DNA of 64,000 bases, from NCBI GenBank assembly GCA_030789695.1, contig CM061142.1, positions 143,749,637 through 143,813,636 on the forward strand, given 5' to 3'. The notes under the pieces are model-generated. The model saw only the letters and a program-made list of their open reading frames with translations, made no database searches and was not told where the DNA came from. This document shows positions 53,879-64,000 of the stretch, piece by piece; positions within the stretch are counted from its first letter, which is position 1; each line of letters begins with the position of its first letter. Source of the DNA: Scilla litardierei (Eukaryota; Streptophyta; Magnoliopsida; Asparagales; Asparagaceae). A program made the translations under genes and the position numbers.

Positions 53879-56652
53879 ATGTACACGAGATCGACGATGG
53901 ATCCAAAGGATATCATATTTGATCCGGAGATCGAGCGTACTGAGAGGAGGTTCAGAGCCGAGAAAAGGCTCAATATAGAGGATAATTGTATGAACTGCAC
54001 GGAGACACCGGAGGAACTAGCGGTACGTATGGCGAGGATTATATCCATCAGATATAGGCCTCGGCCTAAGACTTCCTCCACTACTTCTTCCATCGCTATG
54101 CCGGAGTTGGCAGCGGATAAGAATTTTGAGCTCAAGACAGGATTAGTGGTCTTAATGCAACAAGACCCATTCCATGGGAACTCCCATGAGAATCCACATT
54201 ATCACATCCAGCTATTCTTGTCCAAGTGCGCCACCTTTCAAATGCCGGGTGTCTCCGCCGATGCGATCCGTTTGAGACTCTTCCCCTTCACCCTCAGAGA
54301 CAAAGCTCTATATTGGCTGAGGACGCAGGCAGAAGGTATATTCACTACTTGGGATGAGTTGGCTAGTGCTTTTGTTGACAAATTTTACCCACCATCTAAG
54401 ACGGTGAAGATTAGAAGTGCACTCATGTCCTTCAAGCAAGGACCGCAAGAGACCCTATACGAGGCATGGGAGCGCTTCAAGGATTTACAGCATCAATGCC
54501 CCCATCACAGCATAGAAGAATGGGAGCTAGTTCACAGTTTTTATAATGGACTCCAACCGGGCACGAAGCAGATCATAGATGCAACCGCCAATGGAGCCAT
54601 TCTTTCCAAAACGGCGGATGAAGCTACGGCCCTATTAGAGGAGATGGCTACTAATAATCAACAATGGGGCGATGAGCGAGGGCATTCTTCTAACTCTTTG
54701 AAGCCCACTAGCATATATAAAGCCAAGACCGTAGCGGAGCTTTCGAACAAATTTGACTCTCTCCCCAAGGTAGTGGAGAGATTAAAGTAGTACATCACCG
54801 AGCCACATGGGGCTCCCTCCACACCTACGACGGTAAGCAATATGAGTGATTGGCAAGACCCATCTCAAGTCATGTTCGTAGGAGGAGAGCAAGGAGAGGG
54901 AGCCTTGGAGCAAGTGCAATATGTTGCGGGAACTCCGGTTATTGGGCCAACCCGGTCGCAAGGAACCATCCGGGATTTTCGTATGCAAACAGTGAAGGGG
55001 CTCTAAACCCACCGCCGCTGCAACAAACTCAAGCTAGGCCTCCACCTCCACAACCTCAATACCAACCAAGGGCGCCACCGCAACAAAATTACCCGCCTAG
55101 GCAACAAGCGGGACCATATAGGCCGCCCGGTTATAACCAAGGTTAGAGAGCTCCCAACCCACCACAAGCTCAACCACGATCGGGTCATGAAGATGGGGTG
55201 GAGTAATTCATGGTGGAGTAAAGAAAGATCAATTCTAGATTGACAGCGCAACAAGATTCACTAAATACCATCGTCGCGCAACTTAGAGATCAACTTGCGT
55301 TGCTAAACAAGAATACTCAACAATTGCCGGCTCAACCAGAGCCCAATCCACGGAGCAATACCGGCCACATAAATGCGGTAGTGGCAGTCACAACTACGGG
55401 CAGGAAGGATAATACTCCCGCCATGGTCCAAACCAAGAAGCCCGTGGAAGAGATTTTGAACGATAAGGAGCCGGCTATTGAAGAGGAGAGCACAAAAGAG
55501 CCATAAGAAGGAGGAAATTATGAAGTGAAGAAGCCTAATGAGGAGCGCACCTACATGCCGCCGGTGCCCTTTCCATAACGGTTGGCAAGAGCCAAAATTG
55601 AGAAGAGGCTCACCAAGTTCCTTAAATATTTGAGGGGAGTAAGCCTCAACATTCCTTTCTTGGATGCTATAGTTTAGATCCCGTTGTATGCGAAGTTCTT
55701 GAAGGACTATACATCGGGAAAGAAGATGAAGGAGAAAATAATGCTTGCCGAACAAGGAACTTGGTTCACCCTGAAGGAAAAGGAGCCCTCTAAATTCAAG
55801 GATCCGGGAAGCTTTCGCATCCCATGCACACTTGGAGGAGTCACATTGCAAAAAGCCTTAGTTGACTTGGGAGCAAGTGTAAGCCTAATGCCCCTTAGCA
55901 TGTTCCGAAAATTAAATACGGGGACTGACTTGAAGCCAACCGACAAGAGAATACAACTTGTGGATGGTCAGGTTACTAGGCCGATGGGGATCGCAGAGGA
56001 CATTCCGCTTCAAGTTCTGGGAGTGATATGTTTTCCTTGTGACTTTGTCGTTATGGACATTAAAGAGGAGGGCGACACTTCACTTATACTTGGATACCCG
56101 TTCTTAGCCACCGCCGGCGTTATAGTCGACGTGAGAGAAGGCACATTATCCTTGAATGTCGGGAACATCGAGGTTGAGTTCCACATACCCAAAGCCATGA
56201 AGCATATGCCCTACCAAGAGGAGTTGGACTATGTGGACCTCCTTGATGAGGTAATCGACGAAGCCATTCCGCACTCCATCGGCGATGTCCATGATGATGG
56301 CCTTGAAGAAGGCCAAATTTCTAGCATTGAGGAAAAGATGGAGGACCCTTTGGATAGCTCCACGGCTGATGATGAAGACGACGCTGATGTCGCAAGGATA
56401 AGGGAGCTGTGCAAGCTCTCAACGGCTAACAATTCGAAGAAAGCTCTGCCGGACCGAAGGTCGGTGTCACCGGTGAGGAAGAAGATTGGTTTTAGCTCAA
56501 GCTTGTGGGACTTATTCCCCAATTCTACCCATGATGAGGGGACGCCAATGAGGGCCAACGAGCACCAACAACCAAATCCAAGTGGCCTTCCCGGCAAATT
56601 TGACGGCGTATCTCGCATGTGCCCAACATCACGCGCTAATCGAATATCATAA
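53879..56652 (+). pseudogene. gag-pro: Ath-A Gag-protease, multiple stops and a frameshift
   Basis: The start MYTRSTMDPKD at 53879 is the original Ath-A gag start, kept because the CATGT duplication created by Ath-B includes the ATG. The Gag domain (53879-54790) is intact: LVVLMQQDPFHGNSHENPHYH, FLSKCATFQMPGV, RDKALYWLRTQAEG, SAFVDKFYPPSKTVKIR. A TAG ends the frame at 54790. A shift near 54930 and stops near 55145, 55205, 55220, 55504, 55577 and 55676 follow, several at codons that are CAA, CAG or TGG in Ath-B. The protease (55684-56652) keeps LVDLGASVSLMPLSM and SLILGYPFLATAGV. It ends before a post-pol motif; no RT. Confidence 0.88.
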
Positions 56653-57660
56653 GGGGTCGAGCTCATGACCTTAAACGGGCACTTGTCACGAGGCAACCCG
56701 ACGGTTTCATATCTTTTTTAGTTGATTTTCATTTTTAGATTTTTCTTAGTGTTTAGAGTCTACTGTCCATAAAAATCGTGACAACGGGCTTTATTTCTGA
56801 TGATAGGAGATGGAGAACGAGAGATCATTCATATGGAGGATGACCAAGGCAAGGGAGAGCACTTCAGGGATGCACTCAGGCCTCAGGAGAAGGCAGTGAC
56901 TGACTGGAGGAATAAAAACAGAGAATGGAGCGAAAACAGAGAGCCGTTGCAGAAAACAGGGTGCCACTCGGCCGAGTAACATATGTCACTCGGCCGAGCA
57001 AAGACTCCATTCGGCCGAGTGGAGTACAGATCAGGGAAGCTCGTTCTGACTCCATTCGGCCGAGCAAATACTTTTCCACTCGGGCGAGTGACTTGTCACT
57101 CGGCCGAGTGAATCAGATACCATGCACGCTCTAAAAATTGCTGAGTGACTATGCCAGTCGGTGGAATGAAACTTAACCATTCGCCCGAGTGGGAGAAGCC
57201 ATTCGGCCGATTCGTATTTTGCGAAGATATTTCGAAAAAAATTTCACTCGGCCGAATGAACCTATCACTCAGCCGAGTAGTATCATTCCTATAAATAAGC
57301 GCTGCGGCTGCGTGAATTTCGAAACGCGAAAAATATCCCAAATTCGCCCGAACCGCTTCCGCTTCCTCTTCCCCAATCGCCCGAACCGCAACCCTCCTAC
57401 CCCGTACCACTGCACGCCGGCCGACGACCGACCGCCGACCGGCGCCGACGTCAGCCCGCCACCGCTAGCCACCGGCGCCGCCCTACCTCGCCACGGGTGA
57501 TCCTAAAATCGGCCGAAATTTGATTTTCTCCTCTTTTCTCCTATTTTGTACGCCCATTGCACCCCGAACTCAAATCAACTCATATATATATCAGTTATCC
57601 CCTACCTCCCCCATGTATATTGATTATTATTCCCTGATGTTATTGTTTGCGTTTAAGGTT
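56653..57660 (+). promoter_or_regulatory. Ath-A intergenic block with internal promoter-like unit
   Basis: The LTR word CACTCGGCCGAGTGA recurs from about 56964 to 57280, including pairs at 57077-57111 (junction GAGTGAC-TT-GTCACTC) and 57244-57280. TATAAATA follows at 57290-57297, ten bases after the last pair and 640 bp before ORF2. Overall order is the same as in Ath-B but the words are partly decayed. Confidence 0.6.
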
Positions 57661-57865
57661 AGCTTGGGGGAGCTTGGAGGAGATTTTTGGACGCATTTGG
57701 AGCCTCATGGAGGAGGTGTATCTTCGCACATATTGCTGATTGCTCTCGCGGCATGCTCAAGTTAGCTTGGGGGAGCTTGGGGTAGCTTTTTGGACGCATT
57801 CGGAGCCTCGCGGAGGAGGCGTATCTTCACACACATTACTGATTTCTCTCGTGGTGTGCTCAGGT
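57661..57865 (+). repeat. 103-bp tandem duplication upstream of Ath-A ORF2
   Basis: Units 57661-57763 and 57764-57865 both start AGCTTGGGGGAGCTTGG and end near CTCAAGTT / CTCAGGTA. Ath-B has one copy (about 47934-48036). The unit starts with a polypurine-like word. Confidence 0.85.
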
Positions 57866-57929
57866 ATACTCGTTTCATTATTTAACGCGTCGCATTTCAT
57901 TTTTTTAGTGGGCACATCTTGCGGCACAT

Positions 57930-59881
57930 ATGCTGCCTCACCTTAGGCAACGCACGCGGGAGCCTGCTTCGAAGCAGAAGAAGTCAGGTGATCCTGGCTC
58001 CTCTTCCGCTAGGGCAGAATCCCCTCCACCTAGCCCACCACCACCACCTACATAGCCTCTTCCTCCTAATCCCATTCCACCAACTGCACAGCCTGTCCCA
58101 GCGTTCGATGCGATGGGAATTACGTTTCGAGATGGCGTCCATCCCACCAGATTCGAGCGTATCTCCCATTGCTCGATCGTACCCACTAGGTTCACACACC
58201 TCACCGACTTCGAGCGCCTAGGGGTTCTAGAGGGGCTACTCACGTTGTACGACAACGTGGAGTGGCGTGATTTCTTGTCGGTGTCAGTGGTCACTTATAT
58301 CCGCCCGACACTAGAGGTCCTTAGCTCTATCGAGCGGATCCCTGGAGGATGCTCATTTCGCCTGATGGATCAGGAGTGCCAGTTCACTCTTGACATGCTC
58401 CGAGCTTTCTTCCAGTGGCCCAATGTCCATGACCCAGACCGCCCTTATGCTCCCACACACATCCCACCCCTGTCGTTCGACACCCACGCTTTCTGGACTC
58501 AGATTACAGGATCACCACTTGCCTTTGACCCTAGTAGGGCCAAGGCCTCTGTCGTCCTCAACCCGTGCATCCGCATTGCACAGCGCCTTATGACGACTAC
58601 TTTTCTTGCGAGGTACGAGCATGGGACGTTGTCGACACCTGAGCTCTACATGCTATATGCGATGACACATCCCAGGGTTTTTGATGGAGCCGACGTTCTG
58701 GTCCCCGCTGTAGAGATTGATATCCCCAGCTGGTACATCGATCGCATCATCATTTCTGTCGGCGCTCGTATGCCCATTTGTTGTGGCGGGCTGATTACCC
58801 TCTTGGCTCTGTTATGCAGAGTTGACCTGCCTGCTGACTTGCCTCGACCACCGGGCCCCACTTCACTATCGATAGGCGTTATGGCCCGGATGAGGATGTT
58901 GCATCGTCATGGTCATCAGCACTTGGTGTGGCTCCACGGTCCTTTCGCTGTCGATTACATGATTCTCCCGAGCCCTGCTCGGACACATTTTGGACCCGCG
59001 GGTGGGGACTGGATTCCATCGATGGATCTTCTCATCCCTGCCGCGTACGTACTAGAGCCCGAGGGTGCTCAGTAGGAGCCCCTCATTCCACCCCAGGACC
59101 CCGTGATCCCTCAGCCTGCACTTGACCCGTCTGCACCTCCTGACACTTCTGTCCACACTTCTGTCAGTGTCGGGAGCACTTTTGCTGAGTCCTCGTCCAC
59201 CCCTGCCACCACCTTTGTGCCCATTTCTGTCGATCCCATTTCCGCTGCCAGCCCTGAGCGTCCCACTACCATTTTAGAGAGTGACGAGACCTCCTTTACT
59301 GCCGCAGTGGCGGTTCTGTCCTCACTTTTGTCCACGGCCACCCCGGCCGTTGGCCCATCTGTCCCCACTGCTGCAGTTTTATCTGAGAGCGTCGTGACGT
59401 CTGTCCCCACTTCTGTGTCACTGACCTCTCTGCCTACCTCATCTTTACCGACCACTTCCACTTCTGCTGCTGCTCCTTCCTCATCTTCCTTACCTACGTC
59501 TCAGCCTCACACAGAGGCTGAGCGACACTTAGCGAGCACAGCACCCGAGCACCACCCCATAGCTACACCCATCCTTTACGGCGGCCGTGTGAGTCAACCT
59601 CGTACTTCCCCTGTTTGCCCCTCTGCTCCACCGCCCCCGACACTCTAGTTCAGAGAATTCGTGCTCTTGAGGGGGCAGTCAGTGGACTCTGAGGAGACTT
59701 TAGGGCTCCCTCTGCCACCGTCAGTGCAGTCCAGACCCGTGTCGCCATTCTTCCCAGTATTCAGGCTTGCCTGAATCAAATTCTTGCGCGTCTGCCCCTA
59801 CCACCTACACCCACCTAGCAGCCACCACCTCCGCCACCACCTCCACCACAGGACGGTGCTGGTGCACCACCACCAGCCTAG
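57930..59881 (+). pseudogene. Ath-A ORF2: ATHILA-type accessory protein
   Basis: The ATG at 57930 begins MLPHLRQRTREPASKQKK, aligned with the starts in Ath-B and C. One frame gives most of the protein with a TAG near 58050 and another ending at 59075, both at codons that are CAG in relatives. The open core (58113-59075) includes ITFRDGVHPTRFERI, LEGLLTLYDNVEWRDFL, RPTLEVLSSIE, CSFRLMDQECQFTLDMLRAFF, KASVVLNPCIRIAQRLM, PELYMLYAMTHPRVF, ICCGGLITLLALL and LVWLHGPFAVDYMILPS. A Pro/Ser/Thr/Val-rich tail runs to 59648, then a one-base loss and further stops before a Pro-rich end at 59881. This is the best preserved ORF2 core in the window. It has no recognised enzyme motif and no clear membrane anchor; the ICCGGLITLLALL stretch is hydrophobic but short. 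Confidence 0.78.
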
Positions 59882-61764
59882 GCACACACTGGATGCCTTC
59901 TATACTTCTGTTGTTTTGCTTGTTGTTTTTTAGCCTGGTGATTTTTGCGCCCCTGCTCCACACACTGTTTTGGTACCTTTTTGGTACTATCCGTACACAT
60001 CTTTTTGGGAGAGAGGGAGTACTTTTTGGGGACACTCATATATGCCTGATTCTGATCTCTGCATGCATCACCTGCATTCTCATACCACTTTATTTCTTTT
60101 TTCTACATCATGCATGCATCCTCACCCACCCCATCAACTTTTTGACTCTCGGTGTGCCACACTTCGCACATTGAGGACACTGTGCACTTTAGCAAGGGGG
60201 AGTGAGTTTCCACACTTTTTATTTTTTGTCACCTTTCATTTTTATTTTCCCACCTTTTCTTTGTTTTTACACCTTTTTCACTCACTTTTTTCGCTTTTAC
60301 CATGCATCACGTTTTTCTTACTTTCTTTGTGTGATGCATATATACAGTAGTTTTATTTCCTTTTTATCCTTATTTCTTTCATCTTTTTGCTAGAGATGAA
60401 ATTTCTGTGATGACGACGACGTGGTGCTAGCTTATCTCTATATGCATATTACTTTGTCATGTCATAGTTTTCATTTCAGATATCATGTGCTATGTCTTGC
60501 TATGCATTTGAGATAGTAACCCACACCTTCATATATGAATATGGATGAAATTCTTTTATTAGCTGAATCTGATAATTTATATGTATACTCTTCGTAGAAA
60601 ACACACCAAGCTTCACGCATTGATTGTCTATATCTGGAGTACTGCTTTCTTTTCGTATATCACTTCTTATTGCATGAAAATTGTACGCCTCACTTTCAGG
60701 TTGAATGAATGTATGTTAGGTTGATATAACTGGACTAGTTTACTTTCTGAGATTAAACTGTGTAGATTACATTACTCTGCTGAAAGTTGTCGTGCACGTC
60801 CTATAGAGTGAACCGAGTGTTACATTTGTTTCTTTCTCCACATATCTTGAGCATTATTTCTATACTTATATTCATTGGTGAATCTCCCTTTAGCGATTCT
60901 ATCATTGGCATTTCCCCTGCTATTAAACTCCATGCTCCAATGCCCCCAAAATAAAAAAGAAACAATATATGAATATCTTTGTATCTTTTGATTTGGGATC
61001 TCAGATGTATATATGCTGGGTAAAACAAAAAAAAACAAAAAAAACAAAAAAATGATGAAAAAGAAAAGAAAAGAGAAAAGAAGTTTATACATGATCCCAT
61101 CTCATACTCTTTCTCTCTTTCCTCCCTCTTATGTTTTTATTCTAACATGGAGCTTCAAAATGGGGAATGTTCTTATTGATTTACTTATGCTACCACGCTT
61201 ATAGATAAGCTTGGGGGAGAGGATCCAATGAGTGTGAGAGAGTGACTACTTGACTGTGCATGACAACCTAAGCTAGGTAATTTTCTATACTCGGTGAGAT
61301 TACTTAAAGTCTTACGAAATCCAGGAATTGATACTTGGCATGCATTTCATGAAAACCATACTTTTCTATTCTTATTGCTCCATATTGTGTGATATCTCTT
61401 ATACTCCAAATAGAAAGCATTCAATTGAAAAGTGTGTGGTCTATGATTACGTATACCGCTTTAGATGCTTCAGACGATGTTAATTCTAGAATGATTCCAT
61501 ATCTCATATTATTTTGTTGTTCTCGCGTTTTCTATTTTGAATGCATCTTTATACCATGATATCGAGATAAAAATCTTTGTCATGTGTTTTATATTTCCTA
61601 TATGCTATATAAGTAAGCGAGGCCCACGTCCTGAGAAAATGATCTAGCATCTCTCTCTTTGCTTTCTTACTCTATTTTCTATCTCTTCCGTTTTCTCTTT
61701 TTATTATTTTTTCCGTCGGGTTCGCCTTTTACTTATCTTCCTCGAGGACGAGTAAGAGGTAAGC
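59882..61764 (+). other. Ath-A structured 3' UTR
   Basis: Conserved with Ath-B and C. It contains hairpin 1 (60166-60185) followed by AAGGGGGAG, stem arm GTTGTCGTGCAC (60786-60797), purine-rich tract (61022-61083), hairpin 2 (61197-61210) with TTGGGGGAG, and partner arm GTGCATGACAAC (61256-61267). Short AT-rich ORFs are not credible. Confidence 0.78.
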
Positions 61765-61775
61765 TTGGGGGATTT
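61765..61775 (+). promoter_or_regulatory. Ath-A polypurine tract
   Basis: TTGGGGGATTT, preceded by CTCGAGGACGAGTAAGAGG, adjoins the 3' LTR. Confidence 0.87.
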
Positions 61776-63594
61776 TGATCACTCCATATTTTACACCGTT
61801 TTTCTGCATGTTTGCATGCCATTTCGATCGCCCATATCACGTTTTTATGATTATTCGACAATATTGCGATACTTTTCACTATTTCTTGTTTTTGTCGTAT
61901 TTCAGGAAATATGGAGCGATTTGGAGCGATTTTGAGATCAAGAGGGTTTGCAAGCGCTTAGGAGTGTCACCCACGGCTCATTGGAGGGCTCATCAATGAT
62001 GGAGGATGAGCGGAAGAAGAAGAAAATCAATAGGAGCGACGAGGAGGCAAAAAGAAGAGAAACAAGCATTTCAGCACATCACTCGGCCGAGCAGAATAGC
62101 CACTCGACCGAACAAGAAGTCCCACTCGGCCGACCAGAACGGATACACGCACAAAGTTAAACTTCAACGTATACTCGGCCGAACGAAGAAAGCCCACTCG
62201 GCCGAATGAGAAATCTCACTCGCCTGAGTGGTACAGGGAAATTGTCCAGAGAAAGGCCGAAGTTACTGTAATTTTCGAAGATCCTGTCGAAGGTCACTCG
62301 GTAGAACGATAAAGCCACTCGGCTGAACAGATAACTCTACTCGGCCGAGCCATCCCCCAAAGACAGACCCTGAAAAATCCGAAGTTACTGTATTTTTACA
62401 GAGTCTGTCACTCGGCCGAGTGACAATGTCACTCGGCCGAGTGAGCCGCTCCGCCTACTGCGAGAGTTGCGATTTCTGGGCTACGCAGGGGCAGTTTGGT
62501 CACGATTTTCTGGGCGATTTTAGAGGGTATTTAAACCCAGTTTTTGCCATAGTTAGAGGAGCTTTTTGCAGCCTTTTTGCAGCACTTTTCAGAACTTTTT
62601 AGATTATTAGATTTAGACTTTCTTTTTGAATATTTGAAGGCTACTCTTATTGCATACTCTTGGGAAATCAATGGATCTACATTGGTTTGGCTATTTCCTA
62701 TCAAAAAACCTATTTTTATGAACAATTTCTCTTTCGCAATGAATTCTTTTGATATTATTATTGATTTTTCTGAGAATTGCATGATGAATATTAAGTAGTG
62801 CCATCGTCTTAGGGTGTAGGGATGAACCCTATGGACCCTATTTCTAAATTGTGATGAATTTGTGAAATTGTTGCTAGAATTGATTAGGGTTAGGTTGGGA
62901 TTGATTAATTACAGATAGCTAGGGATTCTTATCGATTGGGATTTGCAAGAGATTGGGTCCCAATTGATAGGAAGCCCTAGAAATTCGATTTAGATTGACG
63001 ATTGGATTTCTCTAAACTTGGTTTGCAAGAGATTGGACCAAAGCTAGGATTTTCAATTGTGTATCTATACCCATATTCATTTGCAAGAGATTGGATGGAT
63101 AGGAACTATCACAATCTAGGTAGTAGCTCAAGTTTGCACGAGAGTGGGCTCGAGATACGATTGAACGATGATGTCGTTCTTCACGCTAGCGGCTTAGGCT
63201 AGGGTTTGCAAGAGATTGGGCCCTATCCTAGGTTTGCTATAGACCGGAAATAGCGCGAGAGCGTGAGCTTGGTTCTACATTTAGTTGCGACTAGTTCACC
63301 TACATTCAAGTTTAGCAACGATGAAACCTGTGATACACAATGATGAGAGACGGTCCGTAGCGGGGATTCCCTATCCCTAGACGTTTTATTAAATTGATAT
63401 TTTCTCTTGACATTTGCATGATTGTGACTGTTTACCCCCAAACGATTCTCGATCCTCTTGATAGCTAGGTAATTGAAAAGAGACACGGTCATTTGTCCTC
63501 CCTGAGTTCGATACCCGCTCGCCACTACACCGTGCGCTTGCGGTAAAACTACAAGTCGTTTGTTCCGGGTGTGTGTACTCCCGGGGCACGATCA
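61776..63594 (+). repeat. Ath-A 3' LTR (1819 bp)
   Basis: TGATCACTCC to GGCACGATCA. It keeps the 43 bp that the 5' LTR has lost within the palindrome array (about 62300-62345). The pair is at 62408-62444 and TATTTAAA at 62528-62535. Followed by CTCGC. Confidence 0.93.
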
Positions 63595-63599
63595 CTCGC

Positions 63600-64000
63600 C
63601 TTCAGAATAGAAAAGGCATCCTCACAAGTATCGGACACAATGAACGGTATATCCTTCCTTGTCAGTCTAGTCATCGGCTCTGCAATTCGAGAGAAATCCT
63701 TGATGAAGCGTCGCTAATATCCTGCTAGACCAAGAAAACTTCTGATCTCTGATGCTGTCTGCGGAATTGGCCACTCTCTGATAGCCTTGATCTTCTCCTG
63801 ATCCACGGATATGCCATCTCATGACACCACATGTCCAAGGAAGGCAACTCTATCCAACCAGAACTCGCACTTGGAATACTTCGCATACAGACGATGCTTC
63901 CTCAGAATCTCCAGAACTGTCCTCAAGTGCTCGGCATGCTCCTCTTCCGACATCGAACAAATCAAGATGTCATCAAGAAAGATAACGACGAACTTATCTA
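63600..64000 (-). pseudogene. pol: Tek1 reverse transcriptase, C-terminal half
   Basis: This copies element RNA into DNA. The minus strand encodes [14 protein letters not shown], carrying the catalytic Asp-Asp as FLDD, then [39 protein letters not shown] and RRFIKDFSRIAEPMTRL, which is the standard order of a Ty3/gypsy RT palm end and thumb. Two stops are seen: TGA where Arg (CGA) is expected after GHVVS, and TAG after LAGY. The frame runs into RNase H at 10477 once Ath-A is removed. The upstream part of RT continues beyond the window edge. Confidence 0.88.

Larger units (their letters stand above)
10483..63594 (+). mobile_element. Ath-A: non-autonomous Athila-type Ty3/gypsy element, interrupted by Ath-B
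   Basis: It consists of 10483-12388 plus 53883-63594, about 11.6 kb without the nested DNA. It has two LTRs, a tRNA-Asp primer site, gag-protease, an internal promoter-like block, ORF2, a long 3' UTR and a polypurine tract. RT, RNase H and integrase are absent: the protease tail passes directly into the post-pol motif (TTAAACGGGCACTTGTC followed by GAGGCAACCC). It is flanked by CTCGC. Confidence 0.9.
5839..64000 (-). mobile_element. Tek1: Tekay/Del-type Ty3/gypsy chromovirus, split by Ath-A, 5' part outside window
   Basis: On the minus strand the visible parts are the end of RT (63600-64000), RNase H, zinc-binding, integrase and chromodomain (8468-10477), a polypurine tract and a 3' LTR (5839-8422). 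Removing Ath-A and one copy of its CTCGC duplication brings RT and RNase H into one frame. The integrase C-terminal motif and chromodomain style point to the Tekay/Del lineage. The gag, protease and 5' LTR lie to the right of the window. Confidence 0.85.

Noticed and set aside
57930..59881. ORF2 as an envelope gene
   Set aside because: No signal peptide, no convincing membrane anchor and no furin-like site; the core fits ATHILA ORF-1 type proteins better.

Overview
This is nuclear repeat DNA from a large-genome flowering plant. Everything that can be identified is LTR retrotransposon, and no ordinary host gene, tRNA gene, rRNA or CRISPR array was found. The evidence is plant-type primer sites (initiator tRNA-Met and tRNA-Asp), Athila-type gag-protease, a Tekay/Del-type chromodomain integrase and 5-bp target duplications. 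The species cannot be named from this sequence.

The layout is a nested stack. (1) 1-5493 (+): the right part of Cop1, a Ty1/copia-type element that encodes only Gag. (2) 5494-5838: a remnant of its host sequence. (3) 5839-10482 plus 63600-64000 (-): Tek1, a Tekay/Del chromovirus entering from the right, cut in two by everything between. (4) Ath-A (10483-63594, +; duplication CTCGC) lies inside Tek1 at the RT/RNase H junction. (5) Ath-B (12389-53877, +; duplication CATGT) lies inside Ath-A exactly at the gag start codon. (6) Ath-C (13546-43315, -; duplication ATTGG) lies inside the 5' LTR of Ath-B. (7) Between two 500-N gaps, inside Ath-C, is a contig with an unclassified Athila-like 3' fragment (20217-20929), Cop2 (a second gag-only copia element, -), Ath-D (a distinct Athila-type family, -) inserted in the Cop2 5' LTR, and the start of a Tekay-type LTR (Tek2, +) inserted in the Ath-D 5' LTR.

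Ath-A, B and D (and probably C) share one plan: LTR, tRNA-Asp primer site, gag-protease, no reverse transcriptase, RNase H or integrase, then the Athila post-pol tail, a short promoter-like block, a second ORF of about 650-675 codons (ATHILA-type accessory protein, not an obvious envelope), a 1.6-2 kb structured 3' UTR and a polypurine tract. They are non-autonomous elements that lost pol but kept Gag, protease and the accessory ORF. All coding regions are decayed.

The most unusual pattern is regulatory. Each family carries arrays of its own short palindrome upstream of the LTR TATA box: CACTCGGCCGAGTGA in Ath-A/B/C, TCAACCGATCGGTTGA or its CACCCG variant in Ath-D, and compound CCGACTAG/CTAGTCGG palindromes in Cop1/2. 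In Ath-A, B and D the same family word reappears inside the element, with a second TATA box, just upstream of ORF2. TATA-proximal palindromes are often paired through a TGAC-N-GTCA-like linker at about two helical turns. This suggests an internal promoter for ORF2 wired to the same regulator as the LTR. Other points of interest are a possible 70-nt GT-AG intron in the Tek1 integrase and a long-range stem in the Ath 3' UTR whose arms covary.
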